From Metallosphaera sedula DSM 5348 (GTDB taxonomy: Archaea; Thermoproteota; Thermoprotei_A; Sulfolobales; Sulfolobaceae), in NCBI RefSeq assembly GCF_000016605.1, contig NC_009440.1, positions 186,001-250,000 on the forward strand: DNA of 64,000 nucleotides, written 5' to 3'. The translations under genes were made by a program, and so were the position numbers. The notes under the pieces are model-generated. The model was given only the letters and a program-made list of their open reading frames with translations, did not search any database and had not been told where the DNA came from. Numbering within the stretch: the stretch's first letter is position 1; every line of letters starts with the position of its first letter. Below are positions 44,793-53,904 of this stretch, piece by piece.

Positions 44793-44826
44793 ATGTATTT
44801 TGTGATCTGTGATCGGAAAAGTAACG

Positions 44827-44835
44827 TTTTATAAG
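44827..44835 (+). promoter_or_regulatory. TATA box of the downstream thioesterase gene
   Basis: TTTTATAAG, centred 24 bases before ATG 44855, which favours that ATG over the GTG at 44846. Confidence 0.5.
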
Positions 44836-44854
44836 GAATTGAAGTGTGTTTATC

Positions 44855-45205
44855 ATGTTCCCAGAGTTATTGGGTATAAGAAAGGAAGAGGAAAGGGAAG
44901 GATACGTTAAGATGTCCATGGTCACACAGGAGAACCAGGTTAACGTTCACGGTACCATACACGGAGCGGTCATCTTCGCGTTAATTGATTCCGCGTTTGA
45001 GGTAATCAGTAACCAAGGAAGGAGGGCGATGGCGCTGAACGTCGAGGTAAATTACAGGAGGCCGGTGAACCCGGGGGAAAGACTTGTGGCTGAAGCGTGG
45101 CCCGAGTCCCTGGGGAGAACAACCTCGGTGTACAGGATAAGGGTCACAAACGGTGAGGGAAAGGTTGTGGCGATTGCTACGGCATTATCATACAGCGGGT
45201 CTTGA
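44855..45205 (+). CDS. hotdog-fold thioesterase (PaaI-like)
   Basis: A 116-residue hotdog domain: VNVHGTIHGAVIFALIDSAFEV is the HGG/HGT-type central helix with the active-site aspartate, followed by the strands MALNVEVNYRRPVNPGERL and TTSVYRIRVTNGEGKVVAIATAL. It likely hydrolyses an acyl-CoA from the surrounding catabolic genes. The start at ATG 44855 is favoured by the TATA position. About 280 bases without a recognisable gene follow. Confidence 0.86.
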   Translation: MFPELLGIRKEEEREGYVKMSMVTQENQVNVHGTIHGAVIFALIDSAFEVISNQGRRAMALNVEVNYRRPVNPGERLVAEAWPESLGRTTSVYRIRVTNGEGKVVAIATALSYSGS

Positions 45206-45487
45206 TCTCAAGTTCTCGTCACTTGAAATGGACCTGTACAGAAGGTTTTTGTGCAGATGTGGCCTTGCTTCTCAGGTTCCCTGAGTCTTCATGGGCAAAG
45301 CGTGGCCTAGCGTCATCGGGACTTGCTAGGAATCAACGAATGACCATTTAGATACCTAGATCGTTAAGTAAAGGCTTATCGCGATGAACTAGGAGAAATC
45401 TTTTACCTAATCAGAGATTCAAGTGGGTAGATTCCCGATCTAAGAGTATAGGAACAGAAAGCCTAGCCTCTTGAGGTAAGGAGTCTG

Positions 45488-46651
45488 CTAGTCCTTGAAA
45501 AGTCTCCTGGATATGATCAGCTTCATCACGTTCATCGCTCCCTCTGCCCCTACCAAGTATGAGACTATTCCCCTGAATCCCATTTCCACAAGGGCATCCT
45601 TGGAGTAACCATATGCCCCCATCCACATCATTACCGACTTCGCTATATCAAAGGCTACCTGAGGTGCAGTGAGCTTGCTCATGGCCGCAAGCATGGCCGT
45701 CTCATCGGAGTTGGGCTCCCTATCCATCATCCAAGCTGCCTTGTAGTTGAGGAGCTTCGCCATCTCTAGCCTTGTTTTCAGCTCCGCAGCCTCGAAGGCT
45801 ATTGCCTCGAAATCCTTCAGCTTGGTGGAGAAAACTTCCCTTTGCTTCACGTACTCTAGTCCCATCTCTAGGATTGCCTCAGCTGCCCCTATGCACGCAC
45901 CAGCTACTAACACTCTAGCGTGATTGAAACCATCCATGGCGTAGTAGAAACCCCTATTAAGTTCCCCAACGAGGTTTCCCTCAGGAACCTCAGCATTCAC
46001 ATATCTCATGGTCCCTGTTGAGATACCCATTCTGCCCATGTTCTCTATCTTAGATATCTCTATACCCTGGGTAGAGGTAGGGACAAAGAACATGGAAATC
46101 CCCCTATGGCCCGCCTCGGGGTTAGTCTTAGCCAGGGTCAGATGTCCTCCACCCCAGTTGTAGGCCTCAAGTACGCCACTTATGTAGATCTTCTGCCCAT
46201 TTAGCACGAATTTTCTGTCCCTCCTGGTGGCAAGTGTTCTTATCCCAGCAACGTCGCTTCCTCCAGTGGGCTCAGTTGAGGCAACCCCCAGGAACCAGTC
46301 GCCTGAGATTACCTTGGGGAGAACTGCCTCCCTAAGACTCTTTGACCCGTACCTGTCTAGGACGTAACCCCAACCGCTTTCCAGGAGGAAATACACCGCT
46401 GTGGCCATGCTGAAGTCTGCCCTAGCTATCTCCTCAGATGCTATTGTGGACAGGAGAAACCCAGCCCCCTGACCACCCACGTCCTGAGACGCCGTCATGG
46501 CCCATATTCCCAGGGAGGAAGCCTTCTTAACGAACTCCCTAGGTATTCCCTCTCTATCAATCTTGCCCACTAGGGGTCTGAGTTCCTTCTGGAGAAACTC
46601 CCTGAGGTTCTCACGAAATAGCGATTCCTCCTCCGAGAACGAGAAGTCCAT
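45488..46651 (-). CDS. acyl-CoA dehydrogenase
   Basis: A 387-residue FAD-dependent acyl-CoA dehydrogenase. FSEEESLFRENLREFLQKEL is the N-terminal helical domain; LGVASTEPTGGSDVAGIRT and KIYISG line the flavin. GYSKDALVEMGFRGIVSYLV precedes the catalytic-base region, which here reads GAEGAMNVMK in place of the common YEGTNEIQR; the glutamate is kept but its surroundings differ, so the substrate may be unusual. It is leaderless by sequence: CTTTTATAA is centred 26 bases before the ATG. Confidence 0.92.
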   Translation of the reverse strand: MDFSFSEEESLFRENLREFLQKELRPLVGKIDREGIPREFVKKASSLGIWAMTASQDVGGQGAGFLLSTIASEEIARADFSMATAVYFLLESGWGYVLDRYGSKSLREAVLPKVISGDWFLGVASTEPTGGSDVAGIRTLATRRDRKFVLNGQKIYISGVLEAYNWGGGHLTLAKTNPEAGHRGISMFFVPTSTQGIEISKIENMGRMGISTGTMRYVNAEVPEGNLVGELNRGFYYAMDGFNHARVLVAGACIGAAEAILEMGLEYVKQREVFSTKLKDFEAIAFEAAELKTRLEMAKLLNYKAAWMMDREPNSDETAMLAAMSKLTAPQVAFDIAKSVMMWMGAYGYSKDALVEMGFRGIVSYLVGAEGAMNVMKLIISRRLFKD

Positions 46652-46981
46652 ATAATTATATTATTCAGAAAGTTATAAAAGTATAGGGATGATTGAAAGG
46701 TTTCAGTTTCGCTTTATACGTGTTTTGTAATCTTCTCTACGTGGGGAATCGAGAGCGACTTGATAACCCATTAAACCGACGTTTAGCTCACGAAGGGCGA
46801 TTTTAGTAGGTTTCAGGGCCCTGCTCATCTAGAATCATTTAGAGTGCATACTCTAGGCGTTCCAAAAGTCAAATACACAAGAACTCCTGAGTCACATACT
46901 ATTTTCAAATTCTATTATTACACTGAACTACATGCAATTTTAAACGAGTAGATTTATATTGATAATGATAAATATATATTC
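46652..46981. other. 330-base divergent intergenic region
   Basis: It holds a minus-strand TATA box for the acyl-CoA dehydrogenase (46673-46681, CTTTTATAA read on the minus strand) and a plus-strand TATA box for the aminotransferase (46951-46960). The roughly 270 bases between them are less AT-rich and contain no frame I can support; they may be decayed coding sequence. No strong repeat is seen. Confidence 0.4.
46951..46960 (+). promoter_or_regulatory. TATA box of the class III aminotransferase gene
   Basis: GATTTATATT centred 26 bases before the ATG at 46982, a textbook placement for a leaderless mRNA. Confidence 0.6.
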
Positions 46982-48235
46982 ATGAGCCTAGCTTCAAGGA
47001 TAATAGAAGAGGATTCAAGGTATCTAATGCAGTCCTTCAGCAGATGGTATCCCCTGGTGATTGAACGTGCCAAGGGATCCCTAGTGTATGACGTGGATGG
47101 AAAGGAGTACATTGACATGAATGCAGGCATAGGGGTAATGGCCCTGGGACACGGCAACGAGAAGATCATCCGCGCCGTTCAAGAGCAGATGAACAAGTTT
47201 TTCCACTATAGCCTAACCGACTTCTATTACGACCTAGCTGTAAGGGTAGCCCGCAAGCTGGTATCACTCGTGGGATTTCAGGGTAAGGTGTTTTACGCCA
47301 ACAGTGGCACGGAGAGTGTGGAAGCCAGCCTGAAGATAGCCAGGGGTCACACTGGGAGGCAGTACATCATAGGTTTCACTAACTCATTTCACGGAAGAAC
47401 ATTCGGATCCATGTCCTTCACCTCAAGTAAATCGGTGCAAAGATCTGCGTTCTCACCACTTTTACCCTCCACTCTCCTGGTTCCATACCCTGACAGACAT
47501 AACCCGCTTTGCCGAGAGGATTGCGCCAACGCAGTTCTGGAATACATTGAGGATTGGGTCCTGAAGAAGATCGTGGACCCCAACGACGTTGCGGGTTTCC
47601 TCCTGGAACCTATTCAGGGGGAGGGAGGAATCATCGTCCCCCCAAGGGAGTTCCTTCAAGGTCTCCAGAGGATAGCGAGGAAGAACGGGATTCTCCTCAT
47701 CCTAGATGAGGTCCAGACTGGAATAGGCAGGACAGGAAAGATGTTTGCCTTTGAGCATTTTGGTGTGGAGCCGGATCTGATATGTCTGGCCAAGGCCCTT
47801 GGGGGAGGCTTACCCTTGGGGGCAGTGGTGGGGAGGAGTGAGGTCATGGACCTCCCAAGAGGTTCCCATGCCAACACGTTCGGGGGAAATGCCCTAGCCC
47901 TGGCCGCGGCCGAGGTCGTGCTAGAGGAGGTTCCAGGGCTTCTAGGAAGGGTTAACTCCCTGGGTAAAATGATCGTGGACATTCTAGGCTCCACGAAGTC
48001 CAGATACGTGGAGGAGATTAGGGGTATGGGTCTCATGATAGGAGTAGACCTAAGGAGAGATGGGGAACCCTATGAGGAGGGGCTCGAGAAGGTTCTGAGG
48101 AGATCCTTCGAAAGAGGAGTACTCGCCATAGGAGCAGGTGAATCAGTAGTGAGATTACTTCCTCCCCTCGTGATAGAGGAAGAACTTGCTCAGAGGGGTA
48201 GCTCTATAATAAGGGAGGAAATAGATAGGTTATAG
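46982..48235 (+). CDS. class III aminotransferase (4-aminobutyrate/ornithine type)
   Basis: A 417-residue PLP enzyme of fold type I. ANSGTESVEASLKIAR binds the phosphate, ILDEVQTGIGRTGKMFAFEH gives the aspartate that contacts the PLP ring nitrogen, and LICLAKALGGGLPLGAVVG holds the PLP-lysine. THANTFGGN-like sequence (SHANTFGGNALA) follows. The family moves amino groups from terminal amines such as 4-aminobutyrate, ornithine or beta-alanine to a 2-oxo acid. It starts an operon with an acyl-CoA dehydrogenase and a molybdo-hydroxylase subunit, so an omega-amino acid degradation role is plausible (inference). Confidence 0.92.
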   Translation: MSLASRIIEEDSRYLMQSFSRWYPLVIERAKGSLVYDVDGKEYIDMNAGIGVMALGHGNEKIIRAVQEQMNKFFHYSLTDFYYDLAVRVARKLVSLVGFQGKVFYANSGTESVEASLKIARGHTGRQYIIGFTNSFHGRTFGSMSFTSSKSVQRSAFSPLLPSTLLVPYPDRHNPLCREDCANAVLEYIEDWVLKKIVDPNDVAGFLLEPIQGEGGIIVPPREFLQGLQRIARKNGILLILDEVQTGIGRTGKMFAFEHFGVEPDLICLAKALGGGLPLGAVVGRSEVMDLPRGSHANTFGGNALALAAAEVVLEEVPGLLGRVNSLGKMIVDILGSTKSRYVEEIRGMGLMIGVDLRRDGEPYEEGLEKVLRRSFERGVLAIGAGESVVRLLPPLVIEEELAQRGSSIIREEIDRL

Positions 48236-48244
48236 GTGATCTAG

Positions 48245-49441
48245 ATGGTGTTCCCGTTCAAGGGACTTGAGGATTTCAAAATAGATCTAGACCAGGATCA
48301 CGAACTCCTACGAACAACCATAAGAGACTTCCTTGAGAGAGAGGTACAGAACAGGGTGGAGGAGGGAGAAAGGAAGGGAGATCTGGGAGAGGTTAGGGAG
48401 AAGATAAAGGAGCTAGGACTAAATGGACTAGACGTTCCGCAGGAGTATGGGGGAGCTGGTGGAGATTACCTTTCACTTCTCGTTGCCACAGAGGAGATTA
48501 GCAGGATTTGGCCCTCCCTCTCCACCTTCTTCTTGATAAATTGGATGTTCACCAGCGCACTGCTCCGATTTGGGGGGAAGGATATCAAGGAGAGATACGT
48601 GCCTCCAGTTGCTAGGGGAGAAAAGATCGCGGCGTTTGCGAACACTGAGCCTGGAGCTGGTACCGACGTTGCTGGGATGTCCTCAGTAGCCAAGAAGGTT
48701 AACGGCGGTTATGTTCTGACAGGAAAGAAGATATTTATTACGAGTGGAGACCTTGCCGATTACATTATTGTTACCGCAAGGACTTCCCCTCCATCTGAGC
48801 AAAGGTGGAAGGGAATCACCATGTTCGTCGTCGAGAGGGATTTCCCAGGCTTCAAGGTTGAGAGCAGGATTGATACCACAGGACTCAAGGCGTCTCATAC
48901 AACTGAGATTTCCTTCAATGAGGTTAAGGTACCTGAGGAGAACGTAGTTGGGGAGGTCGGACAGGGATTCAAGTACGCTGTCTCATCCTTTGACTACGCA
49001 AGGACCATAGTTGCCTCTCAGGCCCTGGGCATAGGTCAGGCTGCCCTCGAGAAGATGGTGAGGTACTCAATGGACAGGAAAAGTTTTGGACAGAGCATAG
49101 CAGGTTTTCAGATGGTTCAACAAAAGGTGTCAGAGTCCATGGCAGACTTAACAACCACGAGGCTGTTAGTTTACTGGGCTGGCTCCCTTTACAAGAGGGG
49201 AATGGAGAATGAGTATATCATGGCCGCCTCCTTGGCCAAGTTCTTCGCTACAGAGGCGGCGGAAAGAATAGTGTTAAGGGCCATGACAGTTCACGGCGGA
49301 TACGGAGTCACCACGTCTACGGGTCTTGAGAGGATGCTTAGGGACATTCAGATTCTCAAGACCTACGAGGGAACCAACGACATTCAGAGGGTCTCCGCAG
49401 CGAGACACTTCTACAGGAAGTTCATGGGGCTAAACGTATGA
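48245..49441 (+). CDS. acyl-CoA dehydrogenase
   Basis: A 398-residue acyl-CoA dehydrogenase with all family landmarks: AAFANTEPGAGTDVAGMSS and KKIFITSG around the flavin, YSMDRKSFGQSIAGFQMVQQ in the C-terminal domain, and KTYEGTNDIQR with the catalytic glutamate. It starts 9 bases after the aminotransferase stop and its end overlaps the next gene by 4 bases (ATGA), so the three form one operon. Closest in layout to short/branched-chain or glutaryl-type dehydrogenases; the exact substrate is not visible. Confidence 0.94.
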   Translation: MVFPFKGLEDFKIDLDQDHELLRTTIRDFLEREVQNRVEEGERKGDLGEVREKIKELGLNGLDVPQEYGGAGGDYLSLLVATEEISRIWPSLSTFFLINWMFTSALLRFGGKDIKERYVPPVARGEKIAAFANTEPGAGTDVAGMSSVAKKVNGGYVLTGKKIFITSGDLADYIIVTARTSPPSEQRWKGITMFVVERDFPGFKVESRIDTTGLKASHTTEISFNEVKVPEENVVGEVGQGFKYAVSSFDYARTIVASQALGIGQAALEKMVRYSMDRKSFGQSIAGFQMVQQKVSESMADLTTTRLLVYWAGSLYKRGMENEYIMAASLAKFFATEAAERIVLRAMTVHGGYGVTTSTGLERMLRDIQILKTYEGTNDIQRVSAARHFYRKFMGLNV

Positions 49442-51693
49442 TAGGGAAGCCCGTAAGGAGGTTAGAGGATCCAAGGCTGATCTCCGGAAGAGGAAGATTC
49501 ATAGACGACATTCACCTCCCGGGCGAGCTCTTCCTGGGGGTCATAAGGTCTCCGTATCCACGAGCTAGATTTCGGGTTAATGGCAAGGAGGTTGAAGTCA
49601 TCACCCAAGCAGACCTAAAGACCAATCCCTTACCCAATTTCTTCTTTGAGTCTGCACCAAAGGAGTATCCCTTGGCTATTGACGAGGCCAGATACGTGGG
49701 AGAACCCGTGGCACTTGTTGTGGGAAGAGATAGGTATGAGGCGGAGGACTTAAAGGAGATGGTCGAAGTAGAGTACGACCCTCTTCCGCCTGTGGAAAGT
49801 GCTAGGGAAGCCCTAACAGGAAAAATCCTCGTCCACCAGGAATTAGGGACGAACCTAGTCTACAGGGACTCCTTTGAGTATGGGCAACCACCCTCTTCCT
49901 TTAAGACGGTTGAGAAGACCTTTCGCGTCAACAGGATTTCCCCTATGCCTCTTGAGACCAATGGTGTAATAGCAGATTACTCTCCGGTAGACGAAAGCCT
50001 CACTGTCTACGCCAACACTCAGGTCCCTCAGGTGTTTAGGACAGCTCTCAGCATAGTCTTCCAGATACCCAGGAGTAGAATCAGGATAATAGTTCCAGAC
50101 TCAGGGGGCGGTTTTGGAGGGAAAATTTTCCTGAAGCCTTTGGTGCTCGCAACCATGGCCTCTATGGTAACTGGAAGACCTGTAAAGTATATTGAGACTA
50201 GAACCGAGCACGTCATCTCAGCCGTACAGGGCCCTGACAGGGAGTACCAAGCTAGGATAATGTACAAGGATGGGGAGATCCTAGGAATGGAGGTTGACCT
50301 CCTGGAGAACTTCGGAGCTTACATGCATACCTACCAACCGCTCCCCATCCTGAGGCAGATATACCACCTCACGGGGGCATACAACGTTCAGTATCTCAAG
50401 TTCAACGTGAACGGAGTCCTCACCAACATGCCTCCCACGGGACCCTATAGGGGTCTGGGAATTCCCCCTGCGGTACTGGTTCTAGAGAACTTGGTAAGTT
50501 CCGTGTCTAGGAGGGAGAAGACCACACAATGGGAGATCAGGAAGAGGAACTTCATCAAGTCACTCCCTCACACCACGATCACGGGCGCAATTTATGACAG
50601 CGGGGATTACGAGAAGTCGCTGGAGGTATTGAGGGAGGCCCTAGGTGACAAGGGACCAGGCTTGACCGGAATGGGCGTAGCCTTTGCCCTGGAACCTGGC
50701 TCGTCGCTGGCCTTTCAGACTCTAGTGGTAAAGAAGGCTAGGACCCCCTACTACGAGGGAGTCTATATCAAGATGGATAGCGGTGGAGACATTACTGTCT
50801 CACTGAGCACCAATTCCATGGGTACAGGTCACGAAACCTCCGTAGCCCAGGTTGTCTCCCACGTCCTAGGAGTCCCCATGGATAAGATAAGGGTTATTCT
50901 AGGCGATACCTCAGGACCTCCGGGAACAGGATTTTACGGTAGCAGGTTCTCCGTGGTCTCCATAAGTGCCGTGTACAAGGCATCAATCAAACTTAGGGAA
51001 AGGATCAGGGAGCTGGTAGCCCAGGTCCTCAACGTTGAGGTGGATAAGGTTGAGATAAGGGACGGAACTGTGAGGGTAGGAAACAGGAGTTTCCCCGTGG
51101 AGGAGGTTGCGAACCTTGTGTATAACAGGTATCATTCACCGCTTGATGATATGGGAATAGAGGCGACAGAGGTGTTCAACTCCCCTAACGTGAACGTTGC
51201 GGATGAGAAGAGGAGGGTAAACTTCTCCTCAACCTATGGCGTTAACGCCCATGGGGCCATAATAGAGGTAGACCCCAATACCGGTTTCATCAAGATCAAG
51301 AAATACGTCGTGGTGAGCGATAGCGGTAACCTGATTAACCCCCTTATCGTTGACGGCCAACTCATGGGCGGAACTGCAATGGGAATAGGGGCCTCTCTCC
51401 TTGAGGTTATAAGGTACGTCTCGGGAGTCCCCCAGCAGATCAATCTCGCAGATTACTGGATGCCCACCGCACTGGAAGTACCTAGAATGGAGATAAGGCA
51501 TCTAGTCTCCCCCTCACCCTTCACTCCCCTGGGCACGAAGGGAGTTGCTGAGGGAGGCGCGACTGTTCCCTATGCGGTTCTAGTTAACGCCCTGGAGGAC
51601 GCCTTGGGTATCACGCTGGACAGGGTGGAAGTTCCCATAACGCCAGAGTTCGTCCTTGAGCAACTGGAGAGGAGGGCGGTTAAAGCAATTTAG
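49438..51693 (+). CDS. molybdenum hydroxylase large subunit (xanthine/CO/aldehyde dehydrogenase family), orphan
   Basis: A 751-residue molybdopterin-binding subunit. IGKPVRRLEDPRLISGRGRF at the start is typical of CO-dehydrogenase/aldehyde-dehydrogenase large chains. IVPDSGGGFGGK contacts the cofactor, TGPYRGLGIPP follows, and GTKGVAEGGATVPY places the catalytic glutamate at E705. Such enzymes hydroxylate a C-H bond next to a heteroatom or oxidise aldehydes. They normally need FAD and 2Fe-2S subunits, which are absent from this operon and from the window, so it must borrow them or be specialised. Its ATG overlaps the dehydrogenase stop codon by 4 bases. Confidence 0.9.
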   Translation: MIGKPVRRLEDPRLISGRGRFIDDIHLPGELFLGVIRSPYPRARFRVNGKEVEVITQADLKTNPLPNFFFESAPKEYPLAIDEARYVGEPVALVVGRDRYEAEDLKEMVEVEYDPLPPVESAREALTGKILVHQELGTNLVYRDSFEYGQPPSSFKTVEKTFRVNRISPMPLETNGVIADYSPVDESLTVYANTQVPQVFRTALSIVFQIPRSRIRIIVPDSGGGFGGKIFLKPLVLATMASMVTGRPVKYIETRTEHVISAVQGPDREYQARIMYKDGEILGMEVDLLENFGAYMHTYQPLPILRQIYHLTGAYNVQYLKFNVNGVLTNMPPTGPYRGLGIPPAVLVLENLVSSVSRREKTTQWEIRKRNFIKSLPHTTITGAIYDSGDYEKSLEVLREALGDKGPGLTGMGVAFALEPGSSLAFQTLVVKKARTPYYEGVYIKMDSGGDITVSLSTNSMGTGHETSVAQVVSHVLGVPMDKIRVILGDTSGPPGTGFYGSRFSVVSISAVYKASIKLRERIRELVAQVLNVEVDKVEIRDGTVRVGNRSFPVEEVANLVYNRYHSPLDDMGIEATEVFNSPNVNVADEKRRVNFSSTYGVNAHGAIIEVDPNTGFIKIKKYVVVSDSGNLINPLIVDGQLMGGTAMGIGASLLEVIRYVSGVPQQINLADYWMPTALEVPRMEIRHLVSPSPFTPLGTKGVAEGGATVPYAVLVNALEDALGITLDRVEVPITPEFVLEQLERRAVKAI

Positions 51694-51744
51694 TTTTCTC
51701 AAAGGTTTAAGCATCCAGGACATTTCTAGATTTTTTCGGTAATG

Positions 51745-51753
51745 CTTTAAATC
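51745..51753 (+). promoter_or_regulatory. TATA box of the prpD-prpB operon
   Basis: CTTTAAATC centred 25 bases before the ATG at 51774; leaderless start expected. Confidence 0.55.
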
Positions 51754-51773
51754 TTAACGAGAAATGTTAAAGT

Positions 51774-53060
51774 ATGGAGCTCGCTGAAGTTTTCTCAGAA
51801 TTCGCTACCTCAACCTCGTACTCCGACCTTCCCGAGAAGTCGGTGCACGAGGCGAAAAGGAGGGTTCTTGACTCCCTTGCGGTGGCCTACGCTTCAACGT
51901 CGTCACCGCCAGCTGAGGTCGTCAGAAAGGCAATTCCAAGTTTTCAGGGACAGGGCTTGCTCCTAGGGGGAGGAAACTCTTCCCCAGACATGGCTGCGTT
52001 CTACAACACCCTCCTCATCAGGTATCTGGACTTCAATGATACCTATCTTTCCCTTGAACCTCTCCATCCCTCTGACATGATTGGCGGTCTCCTTGCAGTT
52101 AACCCTAGGCTAAGCGGAAAGGAATTGATAAGGGCTATCGTTTTAGGGTATGAGGTTTCCACTAGGCTATGCGATTCCACGTCCCTTAGGAAAAAGGGAT
52201 ACGACCACGTAAATTTCCTCCAGGTTGGGTCGGCAGTGGCACTTGGAGTGGCCTTGGGTCTTAACAAGGAGCAATTGGTGAACGCAATCTCGATCACCAC
52301 TGTGCCACACGTGGCCCTCCGGGAAACTCGTTCAGGAAGTCTTAGTATGTGGAAAGCTGGGGCAACCGCTGAGGCAGTGAGGAACTCCGTCTTTGCTGTG
52401 CTCTTGGCAAAGGCTGGATTCACGGGTCCTTCGACTCCCTTTTCAGGGAAGATGGGATTCAGGAACGTAATTGCACCGGACATGTCAGATGCCCCCTTCA
52501 AGAGCCTGGGGACCACCAAGATCCTAGAGACGTACATAAAGAAATATCCTGTGGAGTATCACGCTCAAGCAGCTGTTGAGGCAGGTATCAAGTTAAGGAA
52601 ACAGCTGATGGGGGATATAACCAAGGTAACCGTGGAGACCTATGAGGCTGGAAGGACTATCCTAGCTGACGAGGGAAAGTGGGATCCTAAGAACAAGGAA
52701 ACCGCTGATCACAGCCTTCCCTTCATAGTAGCAGTCACCCTGCTAACTGGTAAGTTCTGGCTCGATGCATACGATCTTGTGGGGGATCCCAAGGTCACGG
52801 AACTCATGAAGAAGATTGAGGTCGTGGAGAACGAGGAGTACACCAAGGTCTACCCTAGCGAGCTACCCACCAAGATAGTGGTGAAGACCACCTCTGGTAC
52901 TTTCTCAGAGGAGGTTAGAATTCCTAGGGGTCACCACAAGAACCCCATGAGCGACGAGGAGGTGGAGGAAAAGGCAATGAAACTGGGTCTAGGGAAGGAC
53001 ATCGTGAATAAGATCTGGAACCTGGAGAAAATGGAGGTGAAGGACATTGTCTCTTGGTAA
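51774..53060 (+). CDS. prpD: MmgE/PrpD family protein (2-methylcitrate dehydratase type)
   Basis: A 428-residue MmgE/PrpD protein. VHEAKRRVLDSLAVAYAS opens the helical domain; the DYNDTYL-like DFNDTYLS (metal/active-site loop), HPSDMIGGLLAV and SMWKAGATAEAVRNSVFAVLLAKAGFTGP are typical. These enzymes dehydrate 2-methylcitrate in the methylcitrate cycle for propionyl-CoA. The neighbours, a PEP mutase/isocitrate lyase-type lyase and a citrate synthase, match that pathway. Its 3' end overlaps the lyase gene by 14 bases. The family also includes other dehydratases and decarboxylases, so the role rests partly on context. Confidence 0.9.
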   Translation: MELAEVFSEFATSTSYSDLPEKSVHEAKRRVLDSLAVAYASTSSPPAEVVRKAIPSFQGQGLLLGGGNSSPDMAAFYNTLLIRYLDFNDTYLSLEPLHPSDMIGGLLAVNPRLSGKELIRAIVLGYEVSTRLCDSTSLRKKGYDHVNFLQVGSAVALGVALGLNKEQLVNAISITTVPHVALRETRSGSLSMWKAGATAEAVRNSVFAVLLAKAGFTGPSTPFSGKMGFRNVIAPDMSDAPFKSLGTTKILETYIKKYPVEYHAQAAVEAGIKLRKQLMGDITKVTVETYEAGRTILADEGKWDPKNKETADHSLPFIVAVTLLTGKFWLDAYDLVGDPKVTELMKKIEVVENEEYTKVYPSELPTKIVVKTTSGTFSEEVRIPRGHHKNPMSDEEVEEKAMKLGLGKDIVNKIWNLEKMEVKDIVSW

Positions 53061-53871
53061 AGAGTTCACCGTAATCCCCGGGATATTCAACCCCTTCACC
53101 GCCCTCCTTGCAGAAAGGGTTGGGTTCAAGGCAGTCTATCTCTCAGGTGGAGCCCTTACCTCATCCCTGGGATTGCCTGATATAGGGATAATAGACCTCT
53201 ACGAGTTAGTGGACATGGTTAGGAGGATAAGGGAAGTCACATCTATTCCCATGATCGTGGACGCGGACACAGGTTTCGGAGAGGCAATAAACGTGTACAG
53301 AACTGTTTCCCTGCTGGATAGGGCAGGCGCAGACGCGATTCAGATCGAGGATCAGAGGATGCCCAAGAAATGCGGTCACCTGGACGGTAAGGAGGTCATA
53401 CCTCACTCAGAGATGGTTTCCAAGATTAAGGCTGCTGTGAGAGCTAGGAAAAACGCCAAAATAATAGCAAGGGTGGACTCGAGAGCAATATTCGGGCTTC
53501 AGGACGCCATAGAGAGGGCTAAGGCTTACCTAGATGCTGGGGCAGACATAATTTTCCCGGAAGCTCTGCAGTCCAAGGAGGAGTTTAGAGAGTTCGCTAA
53601 GGCAGTGAATGCTCCCCTTCTTGCTAACATGACTGAGTTTGGGAAGACTCCCCTAATAACTGCCAAGGAGTTCCAGGAAATGGGCTACACCTACGTTATC
53701 TTTCCCGTAACCATTTTCAGGGTTGCTGCGAAGGCCATGGAGGACGCGCTGAAAACCCTAATGAACGAAGGTACGCAGAAAAATCTCATGGACAAGATGA
53801 TGACTAGAAAGGAACAGTACGAGGTAATTCATTATGACTTTTATGAGAAGTTAGATAAAGAACTAGCATAA
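53047..53871 (+). CDS. prpB: methylisocitrate lyase (PEP mutase/isocitrate lyase superfamily)
   Basis: A 274-residue TIM barrel. DADTGFGEAINVYRTV (72-87) supplies metal-binding aspartates, and IEDQRMPKKCGHLDGKEVI carries the KKCGH catalytic-cysteine signature (107-111). ARVDSRAIFGLQDAIERA and FPEAL follow. It should cleave 2-methylisocitrate to pyruvate and succinate. The start is TTG at 53047 within the end of prpD, giving MSLGKEFTVIPGIFNPFTAL, which matches the family N-terminus (PG-x-x-N/D). Oxaloacetate decarboxylase or carboxy-PEP mutase are alternatives within the superfamily. Confidence 0.92.
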   Translation: MSLGKEFTVIPGIFNPFTALLAERVGFKAVYLSGGALTSSLGLPDIGIIDLYELVDMVRRIREVTSIPMIVDADTGFGEAINVYRTVSLLDRAGADAIQIEDQRMPKKCGHLDGKEVIPHSEMVSKIKAAVRARKNAKIIARVDSRAIFGLQDAIERAKAYLDAGADIIFPEALQSKEEFREFAKAVNAPLLANMTEFGKTPLITAKEFQEMGYTYVIFPVTIFRVAAKAMEDALKTLMNEGTQKNLMDKMMTRKEQYEVIHYDFYEKLDKELA

Positions 53872-53872
53872 C

Positions 53873-53883
53873 TTTTATTATAA
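53873..53883 (+). promoter_or_regulatory. TATA box of the CBS-prpC unit
   Basis: TTTTATTATAA, starting just past the prpB stop and centred 27 bases before the ATG at 53905; a second promoter inside the prp set. Confidence 0.5.
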
Positions 53884-53904
53884 TCGAAAGGTAATATATC
53901 TATT

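Noticed and set aside
45206-45487. Gap after the hotdog thioesterase, examined for an insertion-sequence remnant
   Set aside because: No terminal inverted repeats, target duplication or transposase-like frame could be found.
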